From Bugula neritina (lineage: Eukaryota; Bryozoa; Gymnolaemata; Cheilostomatida; Bugulidae): DNA of 64,000 nucleotides. A program made the translations under genes and the position numbers. The notes below the pieces were generated by a model. The model was given only the letters and a program-made list of their open reading frames with translations. It did not search any database and was not told where the DNA came from. Where the stretch lies: contig OZ037768.1 in NCBI GenBank assembly GCA_964035545.1, positions 4,827,241 to 4,891,240 on the forward strand, read 5' to 3'. The first letter of the stretch is position 1; every line of letters starts with the position of its first letter. Positions 49,401-59,829 of this stretch are shown here, in pieces.

Positions 49401-52107
49401 AATATATTGGCCGGATAGGAGTCAATCTAGATTTGCTTTTAGCATACTCCATTCGAGAGAAAAAATGTTCACATCAATATGTGCTAGCATTTACGACTCA
49501 CATAGTGATAGTAAACTTGGAAATTGGTGAAAAGCAAAATTCAGAAAGGATTGAAACTGAACTGAATTTTTATTTCTGTTAAAAAACCAAAAGGCCACAT
49601 TTACCAGCTCAAAAGGCCGCCAAAAGTCAAAAGGCCACAGGTTGAGCATGGCTGTCCTAGACTGTAGTGTAATCATTCTGTTGAATGTCTGGTCATCTGC
49701 TATCTGTGTGTATACTCATCAAATTGTAATACTAGGAATTACCTACTTGCTCTAAATCCTAAGTATTTATTAGGCAGATTTATAGGTTGAAAGTTCCAAT
49801 TTCTATTGCAGAAAGAATGAAGTGTTGGCTTTAGGCCAAGCTGGCACCGAGTTTAAAGCACCAATGAGGGGACTCGGTGTGATGAGAAGAGGTCAACAAA
49901 GGGGTCGTGTTTCGGTGCGGGGTGGGCGAGATCATTTCCGAGATCGTGCGCAAAACACTAGCAGACCTCCCAGCATGCATGTTGATGACTTTGTGAAGAT
50001 AGCACATACTCCAAACAACGATAATACTCAAGTAAGTTAAGTTCGCTATTCATTTTCACCCAGTTCTGCAGTCTTCCGCTATAGTATTTTTATTACATTT
50101 GGCAATCATTGATATGGTTTTCTTTTATTGTTTGTGCGCCTGTTCTCTAGAACAACTTTCAACCGAGAGATCGTGGTAGAGGCGGCTTTGACCGGGGACG
50201 GGGTAGAACCAGATTCCCAACTGCACCAGATGGTTTTAGACCAAGTAGGTGTTGTGTTTTAATAGAGATGTGTATTTCCAAAGACTGAATGAAAAAAATG
50301 AATGACATAAAGTACTGGATTTATAATAGTCTAAAAATAGTTTTTTGTGGTAGCCAAAATAGCTTTACATAAGCAAAAAAATACAGAAAATGTGTAGGAT
50401 AGCCAGCATAGCTTTGATGCTACAATTAATAATATAACAAAAATTTTCCATGTTCTTATGTCCCAACAGTAAGTTAATGTCACAAATTCTGAGTGTACAT
50501 ATACCTATAAATAGACTTACCGGGTTTTTCCTAATGATTATACAGGAATGTTCATAAATATTCTAGACTAATCAAAGAGATGGGTCATTGTTCATTGTTA
50601 CTGTTTTGGTTAGTCATGTTAACTACTGCCCAGCAATGTAAACAAGGTATTGCGCAATAATTGCGAAATAACCATGGAAATTCCAATGTTTTGTTTTGTT
50701 TTGATTTTCTATAAATAGTATTGGCATGTGGGGAATGTTTTCTACTAGAATCTTCTATACTGGAATGCTTGAGAATGTTCTAGAGTGTTTTGTTTACTAT
50801 AAATACTGAGGCAGTTGTGTTTACGAATCAGTTCACTCTTATAAGTTCATCTGTGCATATCTTACTGAAGAAATAAAGTCTACTCTATTTACTCTCAACT
50901 GGATTAGCAAGCTGTATGCTACTTGTCTCTATACTTCTGACTACCAGACTTTTCGAACTCGTCACACTGCTACCAACAGTTTTGTGACAGTTAACATTGG
51001 TCCTACTTTTAACTTTCGATATTTGATGTGTATATATTTTACCTGCATAATGTTGTAGGGAATAAATTTGATTGGTCTAAAATATTTTCACCTTCATTAG
51101 ATTTCCGCGGTGGATTCAGAGGGGGTCGTGGAGGGCCTAGAGGCATGTCTAACCAGCACAGTGGATACTTCTACAATAATCGTGGTGGAGGTGGCAGCGG
51201 TAGTAGATTTGATGAGAATGGTCAAAGGTTTGCAGGTGGAAGAGGTGGAATGTAAGTGTTTGATTTGTTCATTAGCTGCAGAAATACTGGATATTTTTTG
51301 TAACATCTTCCAAATACTGCCTTGCTCAACATATAAATTATGTATTTAAATTTGTATCTACATGCCTGAACACTCTCTATATTTCAACTGTATCAAGATA
51401 TTCTCGGTGTTAATTACATTTCTTAGATAAATACTGAATGTTTTTGTTACCTCTTCCAAATATTCAATTACTTAGCATGTAGTGCATTTATTTTTGTATC
51501 TACATGTCTGATCATGCTGTGAATTTCAACTGTAATAAAGCATTCTACATTTTAATTGCATTTCTTTTGCATATATGTTGTCCTGTTTTATGCATAATTA
51601 GGCCTCAAACTTTTTTAGGTTAAACAATAACATGCGACAAGACCGGAGAAACTTTTTACCACAGAATTCTAGCAGATATGGCAGCAGCAATAATTCACCC
51701 CAGTCCAGCAGAAGGTCATATACATCTAGGTGTAAGTACAAGTACATACTATCAGACTATGAGAACACCAAACATTCGTTAACAGAGGAAACTATTCAGT
51801 TGTTGAATTTATCAATTGTTGGCATCATAAACCAATTCTATGAGCATTCACTTTTATTTATACCCCAACATTAAAAAAACTTTTTAAATACTTTGTTTTA
51901 TTAGTATTAATGTAAATGGATGAGTAAATAAGTATATTTGACAGAACTTTATGGTATATTGAGAGTTATTTCCACCATATAAAATTATTTATAGCTGATA
52001 TGAACCGTGGTCGAGGTGGACCAGCTTTCTACAGTAGCCGAGATAAGGGCCCATCACTGAGCAGGGATAGGGATAGACCCAATCACTACAGATCATATAC
52101 CAAATAA
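34464..52107 (+). CDS. VIRMA: VIRMA (virilizer): scaffold of the m6A mRNA methyltransferase complex
   Basis: Thirty-five exons keep phase throughout and total 1740 residues (human about 1812): 34464-34520, 35388-35584, 35739-35926, 36573-36668, 37021-37211, 37494-37574, 37939-38072, 38481-38727, 39040-39231, 39680-39768, 39913-40129, 40739-40839, 41266-41440, 42093-42161, 42372-42573, 42867-43010, 43518-43727, 44062-44150, 44540-44782, 45105-45183, 45295-45422, 45716-45833, 46102-46263, 46643-46784, 46947-47052, 47241-47476, 47714-47903, 48116-48260, 48504-48684, 49095-49217, 49812-50031, 50151-50244, 51101-51251, 51619-51731, 51995-52107. VIRMA is the nuclear scaffold that links METTL3/14 and WTAP to target sites. 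Marks: LLFFDTF start, the virilizer N domain to about residue 130, a long helical armadillo-like body (LVDWTLESLNLQSA, QKSGYQQL, FSELLPVPLP), then NTSRPPSMHVDDFV (about 1558-1571) and an RGG-rich tail. The acidic/poly-Pro insert of vertebrates is largely absent. Introns carry repeats and three transposon remnants. Confidence 0.96.
38728..39024 (+). repeat. 29-bp minisatellite made of 5' splice-site copies (VIRMA intron 8)
   Basis: Intron 8 (38728-39039) starts at GTAAGT. Ten further donor-like hexamers then follow every 29-30 nt: GTGAGT at 38758, 38787, 38816, 38845, 38874, 38932, 38961, 38990 and 39019, and GTGAGG at 38903. The shared unit core is ACTACTGTACTGTGTAACTC. The first unit is the true exon-intron junction, so the array seems to have grown out of the splice site. 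Only about 15 bases (TTATATTGATATTTAG) remain as the acceptor side. Confidence 0.95.
41695..41895 (-). other. GC-richer intronic patch with antisense open frame
   Basis: Inside VIRMA intron 13 about 200 bp are clearly less AT-rich than the flanks. The minus strand reads open for over 60 codons without an ATG start (NYDNVGHRVIGQQQPPGTEI, later CHRQQHVPLTAEAL). No family was recognised. It could be an old transposon or a processed gene fragment. Confidence 0.25.
47499..47640 (+). repeat. (GTAGTGGTA)-type triplet repeat in VIRMA intron 26
   Basis: An impure GTA/GTG triplet tract of about 140 bp follows the exon 26 donor by some 20 bp. In one frame it reads as poly-valine, which is not coding. 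The exon ends at 47476 in TCAAG|GTCTTT and coding resumes at 47714. Confidence 0.9.
49234..49654. mobile_element. Non-autonomous hAT-type transposon in VIRMA intron 30
   Basis: A 421-bp element is flanked by a perfect 8-bp direct duplication TCCTAGAC (49226-49233 and 49655-49662). Its ends are inverted repeats: CAGGAGTGCTCAACCT at the left and the reverse complement of CAGCCATGCTCAACCT at the right (13 of 16 bases match). An 8-bp duplication with CAG..G ends and GTGCTCAACC-like termini is typical of the hAT superfamily. Internally, AAAGGCC words are repeated near both ends. No transposase frame remains, so it would depend on an autonomous relative. Confidence 0.85.
50617..50996 (+). mobile_element. 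LTR-like sequence in VIRMA intron 32
   Basis: A 380-bp segment begins TGTTAACT and ends AGTTAACA (8-bp perfect terminal inversion, TG..CA). It contains two TATA-like motifs (TATAAATAG 50710-50718, TATAAATACTG from 50798) and an AATAAA (50872-50877) about 70 bp after the second, the order expected of U3-R-U5. TTGGTCCTAC follows directly and resembles the primer-binding region after an LTR. No internal protein frame and no flanking target duplication were found, so this is a truncated copy or single LTR. The 5' boundary is less sure: similar sequence begins near 50545. Confidence 0.55.
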
Positions 52108-52177
52108 TTAAAACATAACACTATCTTCTTGTATATAACCATTCCCAAAAAAAAATTTAAGTACAATATGAAACTGT

Positions 52178-52183
52178 AATAAA
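52178..52183 (+). terminator. VIRMA poly(A) signal
   Basis: Canonical AATAAA 71 bases after the VIRMA stop codon, preceded by an A-rich run (52147-52155). It gives a very short 3' UTR. Confidence 0.6.
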
Positions 52184-52543
52184 TAGATATAATCTATATG
52201 TACACAATCCATTCACTGACAGCTTTCCTTTTAGCTTCTTCATCCAAACACTAACTTTAGTGCTATAGTAATTATGTTGAAACCGATCAAAGGAACTGTA
52301 AACAAAATCAAAACATACTTTTGGTAGTCTATGGAATCTAAAACAATGTTAAAGGCAATTGAAGTATCAGGTAAACCTGATGGGCCCATAGGATAATCAC
52401 ACATTCTAGCAGATTGTTTTTAATTTCAACTGAAATTTACATCATTAAGCAATTAAATTTCTCACAAGCGCCAGGTAGCTGTAGCTAACTGACCCAATAG
52501 GCCTATAGGTACAACTGTGAACTAAAATCATATTAAATATAGG

Positions 52544-52714
52544 TTAATATCTTATAATGGTAATCGGTGTAAGAGAATCACACATACATCTCATGACTGT
52601 TCGTATGGAGTTGACTAAATTGAGTAATTGGCTTTTGACTCCTGGTTCTTCTCCAAACGCGGGTGCGGTGGCTGGACCCACTAAAATAAGCAGTAACATA
52701 ATGGTGATGTGCAT
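52544..52714 (-). CDS. Possible small secreted peptide (56 codons)
   Basis: From an ATG at 52714 the minus strand reads 56 residues with a signal-peptide-like start: MHITIMLLLILVGPATA, then a polar stretch beginning with PAFGEEPG and ending ITIIRY. The stretch around 52620-52700 is GC-richer than the flanks, which hints at constraint. A good acceptor (TTATTTTAG, ending near 52684) lies inside the frame, so the same DNA could instead be a terminal exon in another frame. No family or neighbour supports either reading. Confidence 0.2.
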   Translation of the reverse strand: MHITIMLLLILVGPATAPAFGEEPGVKSQLLNLVNSIRTVMRCMCDSLTPITIIRY

Positions 52715-54972
52715 AATAACAAACACAATTGATATTTGTCAGACCTAAAGGTAAACCAAAGAACTCAATGGGTGATCAGATTTTAGCTTTCACCAATATC
52801 TGTAAAGTATTTACATTAATTTATATAATAAATTAATGCGAATACTGAAATTGTTTATATTACCTATATCAGTAACAGGGGGAATAAACATAAGTAATAA
52901 AATTATCATCATTACTTATTGAAAAACAGCGAATCCGTAAATCAAAATACAGTACTAATAAACCTTAAATTGTAATTGTTGACTTATTTGATATTTCAGT
53001 CTTGAAGCTAAAATCTGTTTTAATAATATTTAATTTATATCAAGTGTGAGTATTAGTATTCTATAAGGTATAACTATTACTATTAGTAGTAGTATTACTA
53101 TCAGTATCACTGTATCAGTAAGACTAATAGTAATAGTATTACTGTTAAGCTTTGAGAGTTCACTATGATTGCTATTACTATTAGTATTTCATTACAATAA
53201 TTATATTAATTAAATTCAATGTGTGAACACCAACATGATTATCATGATACCGAGGGCGAGTTGATATTACTGTTGGTGTTGCTGTTTCAAGTTCAATCAC
53301 AGTGCCAATGGGCAAAGACTAATGAATTAGAAATATTAATCAAATATTAATATATCTACTTCTAGTCTAAGAGTAAGTCAGACTGAGACTGAAACTCTGT
53401 AAGTGCTACAGTTAGCGTTACACAAATAATAACTGACTATGTCTAACGAGTAACAGTAAGACTAAGTACTAACATTAATTCTAAATGACTCAGTGTGAGT
53501 AACTGTAAGACCTGTTAGTGCTACTTGTTACTTGTTAGGCTGTTGCCTGTTACTGTTAGTGTTAGTGTTACACTCACTGTTACTTTAACTTACATTTAGC
53601 TAAAAATCTTTTTTCATGAAGAACACACACTGCGTTTAAACATAATAATATTGCTTCCAATAAAGAATAGAGACCAAATGCCATAGTTATAGTAATCACT
53701 TATTTCAGATAATTTCAGATGTTAAATCTCCAATTTAGCTATGCAATTACAAATTTTAGGAAGGTCACTGCCAAAAGGTTTTCAGCCTTCTCTGGGTTTT
53801 TACGTGTACCGTTCACTTATCTCTAGATTAAATTATTATATTGTATCGATAGCATGTTTAGAGAGGTCAAATAATACTACTTGCAATTTTGCTGGATTTG
53901 CGGCAGTAATGCTCTCATAAGAGGAAATAACTCCGTATTACTGCGAGCCGTTGAAATTTTGCACAATAGAGATCAAATAATTGTTATGAAATGCAGAGTG
54001 AACTTTAGCCTTTTAATAAAATGTGGTGAATTAAAATTAACATTTTGTATTCTTTAGCAAAATATTACCAAGAAATTAAAACTATGATTTGCAAAGTTTG
54101 TCAATATAATTTATGTTTTTACAAATGCAAAGTGCTGCTTGTACACAGTTAAACGTATTATACTATTTAAAACCTTGTATTTATGATTGTATAATTATAT
54201 ATATTCAAATAACTCTTATTTAGTTTTGAAGCACAGCATATTTTACATGCAGATTACAAATACTGTCTACAAATTCTATAGCCAATTGACATTTTTATTA
54301 ATCCTTATTAGCTTTTCAGTGTCATGGGGCATTTTATTTCCAATAAGAATCAACCTGCATGTAACTAATGTGTTGAATTTTTTCTATGTTTTGTATATAT
54401 TATATTAAACATTTGAAAATCATAATACATTGTAGCCGCTTAATAAGTTAGTGCAAGACCCCACTGTAAGATAGTAGCATCAATAAATTAGGGCATAGAG
54501 CAATCAATGCATTCACTAAACATATATATGATTTACCTTTTGACAAAATTATAACAATTTTTCCAATGTTGGTAAACTTAATGAAAGTTTTATAACATAT
54601 TTTTATAACACTTTTATTTGACATCACTGTTATTCAAAATATTACATAATATACTGATAACATAGTATCTACAAAACTCTAAGCATAGTGACACGTTTGT
54701 TTTATGAATTACAATTATATAATATCAAATAATTCAATGCACAAATCGAGAAGCTTTGATCCAATATGCTAATTAGTTTCTCATTTTCTCACCTGTAACA
54801 GTTCTAATTATCAACATATAGGTTATGGTAGAATCAAAACTTCTCAATGAGATGCATATATAGCTATTGAGCAAATTTTTATATAATGGATGTAAGATCT
54901 TGAATGACTGCATGCTGTCTATTACATAATTGTTATTTACACCAAAAACCTTAAACAGATAAGCTTGGGAAA

Positions 54973-56330
54973 CTATTGGCCAATTGGTGGCAAAGGCCTG
55001 TGGGAATTCACTCGAGATCCAACATTCTCAAATCTAAAAGAAAATATTACATGACTACTGTTAATGGAGCTAGACGTACGACTTTTTTTCTCCTGCAATT
55101 TGTTTTCTGTGTGGTACAGTTATATATTATTATATGTATATATTAGATATTATGAGAAATTATGCTAAACTAATGTATGAGTAAAGTAAATTAATACATT
55201 GTAATTTTTTCGATCTCTTCATATTTTTACCAATTTTAAATTATTTATGTCTGCCAAATTAAAACTAAATGACATAGCTATAGCTTAAATGCGATCAAAA
55301 TTTGTAGACCCATGAAGTTCTATATTTAATTGAAACAAAATTATAATACGTTTACATATTTTTCATCGATCAATGCATAATTTAAATTTTGTCCAAACTT
55401 TACTTAGCATATACATACAAAAGTTCTCAAAGAAATACTTACTTAGAGAGTTTGAAAGGTGTTTTTACTTCGCTGGTGTGAGATACTGCCCGTCTGGAAG
55501 CATTGGCTGGCTGCGTTTGTCTTGATCTTAAGTCGTTCCATGTCATGTTTCGAGTTGCTGACTTGGAAGACTTGTTGACTTGTATACAATCACTCTCGGC
55601 AGCAATTCGTTCTGCATCTTTCACTATAATTATACTGTATTTCTTAACTAAACTGTATCATGTGAGAATGTAGCCTAAATTAGTTTTCTGCATGTAAAAC
55701 TTGACATGAGTTATCTTAAATATTAGGACAAGAATGTTGCATGTATCCTTGCATTACAATAATGTAACAGCTAACCCTGAGCAAACCACTTAAAAATAGT
55801 TCCCAAAATTCTTTTTTAAATTTTGGTGTATAATTATAGCTCTTCCCACTAGAATACAACAAGTCTTCACTTTGAATACCTGCTTGAATTTTATGATACC
55901 AGATGTCTCGAACCGGTTCCCACTCCTTGGCATAGCCATAAGCCAAAAGTTTGTTCATTGCTGGTCTTTCAGCACCATACATAGGGGGCCTGAAACATAG
56001 ATCAGTCATCAATGCAAACTTTATCATACTGAAAAAATTCTTTTAGTCGTATTTCTTATGTTCACAGTCATAACTGATCAATTATTGTAGTTCTTTGAAC
56101 TTAATTAAATAACATTATTAGGGGGTGTATATGATTTAGCTGCAGTTTTTGTGACATTTTAATGAAGAATACTTACACATCTGGATATCTGGACTTTTCT
56201 GATTCTTGGTTACGTCTAGATACCGGCTTTGTGTGAACACTACGTACTGGAGCTGTAGTGACTGGTTGTTGCACCGTTTGAGCTCTGGACACATGCTTAA
56301 TTTCAGGAGCACCTAGCAATTACATACTAA

Positions 56331-56398
<68 letters not shown>

Positions 56399-57741
56399 CT
56401 GCATAATTATATTTCTATAACAGTTAAGAGACACAAATATATCAGCTTGTTTTTACTATTCACATATATTTACCTGGTACTACTCGTCCCTTCTTCCAAT
56501 ATATGAGACCTTCTGGGTCATTCTTGTAATCATAGTCATCACCAAAAGGCTTGTGTTCATCATGCACCATATATTCAGGCAGCCGAAATTCCCATGGCCT
56601 GAAAACAGCATTAAAATTTATTTTGCAAGCATGCGTGGCATTGGCACTCAAATGAGTGTATAATATTGAACTGTTCTTTCGAATATGCTTATATATGTCA
56701 CTCACTTGCTTGACTCAGTCAATTCATCCTCTAGTTTATTGTCTTCTAGATAAAACCAGTCACTTCTGGGGTATGGCTTTGCCTCTGTTGACTTTGGTTT
56801 AGGATCTCTATGGCGCAACAAATCTTCTCGACCACCCATTTTGGCCATTCTTATATATTTTGTATCTGGAATAATAAGTAAAAAATAGACTGTGACATCC
56901 TAAATAAGACTGTTTATCTATAAATGGACAATGGTAATTTAAAAAAGAAACAAAGTTAGTAGTGTTGTAAATACTGACCTGTATCTCTAAACAATGGTTT
57001 TGGTGCATCATCAATTGGAATAGAAGAAAGATCATTAAGTCCGGGAATTTGTGATGCTAAAGGAATTCCAGCTGAAGCAGATTTACGAGGAGGCTCAGGG
57101 GCATGGTAAAACCAACCTACCAAAAGAAGCACACAGTTATTAAAACAAAAAATTGGTATGCTAACCAGTAAGTAATCAATGAATATTTTGTTTATAATAA
57201 ACTGTTTTGGTACTAGATTATTTAATCTATTTATTAAGTATATTTTGGTCATTTAGCACAGTCACATTGCTATAGTATATAGAAAGCTTGTAAGTATATT
57301 TCTGCAATAATATTCCTAATAAAATATTGTGTGAAACTAAAAGTAAATACATAAATGTTTAAATATTGAAACAAACTGTTTGGTGCATAAAACTACTTAT
57401 ACTGGTCTACAAATAAGCAACAAAAACTTTTTTTTATTAATGTAAGCAGAGCAAATCAAATTAAATAAGCACCTATTCTCATTACTTATTTGCAGATGCC
57501 GTACTACTTGACAATAAAACTATCAACTACACACTCATTTTGATTATTATTTTATAGTTGAAACAGTTAATAAATCATAAATGGGCTATTACATTCACAG
57601 TTTATTATAACTATACATGTAAGTATAACTGATAGTAATACTAATACTATTACTATTAGTATTACTATTAGTATTAGCCATAAGTACTATGAAGAATATT
57701 GTTTACTTGCCTATTTCAGAAAGCTTTTGATGAACAGCCAT
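54973..57741 (-). CDS. C7orf57: C7orf57 homologue, uncharacterised conserved protein
   Basis: Eight exons in 5' to 3' order: 57741-57711, 57116-56979, 56865-56706, 56598-56474, 56312-56177, 55989-55787, 55623-55443, 55033-54973. They agree in phase and give 344 residues (human about 295). Intron 1 uses a GC donor (AG|GCAAGT). Matching family features are [11 protein letters not shown] near the start, [43 protein letters not shown] and a [11 protein letters not shown] block. The protein is hydrophilic with no membrane segment and repeated aromatic/Pro motifs, as in many ciliary microtubule-associated proteins; a ciliary role is inference. Exon 7 could read on to a TAA right after AAG, but AA|GTAAGT is a strong donor and the last exon ([18 protein letters not shown]) fits its phase. 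The exon 6 donor (G|GTTTGC) is the weakest junction. Confidence 0.7.
56333..56396. repeat. (AT)n microsatellite
   Basis: About 32 uninterrupted AT units in intron 4 of the C7orf57 homologue, 20 bp upstream of exon 5 in gene sense. It is likely length-polymorphic. Confidence 0.95.
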
Positions 57742-59829
57742 TTTCAAATTCAGTAAAAGAAATTTTTTTATTGAAATCTAAGAGTCAAGTGATGGTCATG
57801 TAGATAAATCATTCACAAATATACACCTAAATAATATTATTATTTAGGTGTAGTGAACACCGTTTATTTATTTGGGCGTACCTAGGCAACGAGCAATCGT
57901 TTTACGAGATAGATTTGAGACAATGCGGGGTTTTTCACATGTAACGACAACTCCGCACATCCTAAGTAAGCATGCGAGTGCTGGATAGTAACAATAATAT
58001 TATTAAACCCCTCACAGCAGAACTCGTAAACGTATTGTTCTATACTGATACTCTATACTCTGTAGTCTATACGCACGTGGGTTTATAGTAATACTAATAC
58101 TTATAGTTATACTAATAGACAGACCCCTGGTGAAAAGATTGTTAAAAAACCTTAGGTAATATTAATATTATACTGTAGCACTAGCAGTAGCTGTGTTTAT
58201 TAGTTATTACATTTACTGTCAGTATCTATCTTCTCGCCCAGCCTCATGGAATAATTATTATCATAACTTAACAACTATGATAATTTATTAATTATAATAT
58301 TAATATAATCATAATCATTATCATGATCGTTGCAATTCTCAGAACTCAGACGGAGTTTAATTTACTTACACTTATAGTTATACTAAACTTATAGTTAACG
58401 TTATACTTTATTAACTTATAGTTACACTTTGACTTATACTACTTATAGACCATAGTAATACTAATACTAATAGTTATTGTAATTGTTATAGTTATAGTTA
58501 TTTAGCCACCTCACAACTACTACTAGTACTAGTACTACTACTACTAGTAGTAGTAATAGTACTAGTAGTGCTACTACGTCTACTGTACTACTAGTACTAG
58601 TACTACTACAGGACCTAGTAATCTGTAATGAAGTATCATATTCATGGTCATTGTGTGAGCTGTGTGTCTATTGATTTGACTTTTCATTATTAGTATTTCA
58701 GTTATTCATATCCATATTGATTATCATAACGTATTTCAATTTTTAAAACTCAATAGCCATTCACATACTCATAGTCATATTCATAGTGATAGTGAAACTG
58801 AAAAAGTCGAATATAAATATTTGATTTTATATACAAATTGAAATTTAAATACTGAAAGTAAAGTACTAAGAGTAACTGTAGCTCACTCACTGTAAATCTA
58901 ATACTATTGGTATTACTATTACTATTAGTAATTAATAATTATAATAATTTTATTACTATTAGTAATACTAATAATAAATATAATAGTAATAACTACAAGT
59001 AAATGGAATACTAATAGTAATAGTAATAGGCCTACTCATAGCTATAAGGTCAGAGGGATTATGATGGGCTCTTACTCAGTTATTTTGACCCTGACTTTTA
59101 TTTTGAAATACTGAAATAAAAACACACACTTAATTTAGTTCAAGCTTAAGTTTTTATAAACTAAGTTTATAACGTACAATGGCAATCTCAATAAGTATAA
59201 CTATTGGTCACTATTAGTATTCAGTATGATTATGAGTGTCACCATAAAAATCGATCTCAATGCACAATCATACTGATAATGATACTCATGCTTGTACTGA
59301 AATTTTAGTTGTACCAATGTCTTATATCTCAGCTATAGACTATAAACTATAGTCTATAAGTATTAGTATATTAATATTAATTATTTATCATTTTCATTTT
59401 GGTGCATGTAAGTTCTCCGTATCAAAAGACTAAAACTTTAATACAAGATAAGTTAAAGTTTACATTAATATTCAATATTCATATTGATAACTAGTTTTAT
59501 AGTCAATATTAATTTGATACTTTTAAAAATAATTGGAATAATTATGATAATTTAATATTAATTATAAGTATATGTATTAATCAATTTATTCATATAAATA
59601 TTGAATAAGACTTAAGACATTTAGTTTATGAATATTTCCATCAAAGTTTCATATGAAGCGAATTTGTAGTATAATAATAATTTATGTATTCACTATTACG
59701 TAACCTTATAGTTATTGTTTTATTCACATTGAATTAATAGAATTAATGGAAACTTTATTTTAATTTAATTTATATATTTTTTTACTTTTAGAAAACTAAA
59801 CTCTTAACTAAAACACGCCAAACAATGAT
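57742..59829. repeat. Divergent intergenic region dominated by palindromic simple sequence
   Basis: Between the divergent starts of the C7orf57 homologue and JMJD4, most of 57990-59500 is degenerate TACTAATAG, TTATAGTTATAC and GATAATCATAATC sequence. At 58518-58610 a dense run of ACTAGTACTAGTACTACTA-type words is nearly self-complementary. About 57820-57985 is ordinary sequence that probably holds the C7orf57 promoter. Confidence 0.5.

Larger units (their letters stand above)
52108..54972. other. Convergent intergenic region between VIRMA and the C7orf57 homologue
   Basis: Both genes end into this region. It holds the VIRMA poly(A) signal, a small minus-strand open frame (52544-52714), a simple domain of TAGTATTACTA and GTTAGTGTTAC words (about 53040-53590) and otherwise plain AT-rich DNA. 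Confidence 0.4.
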
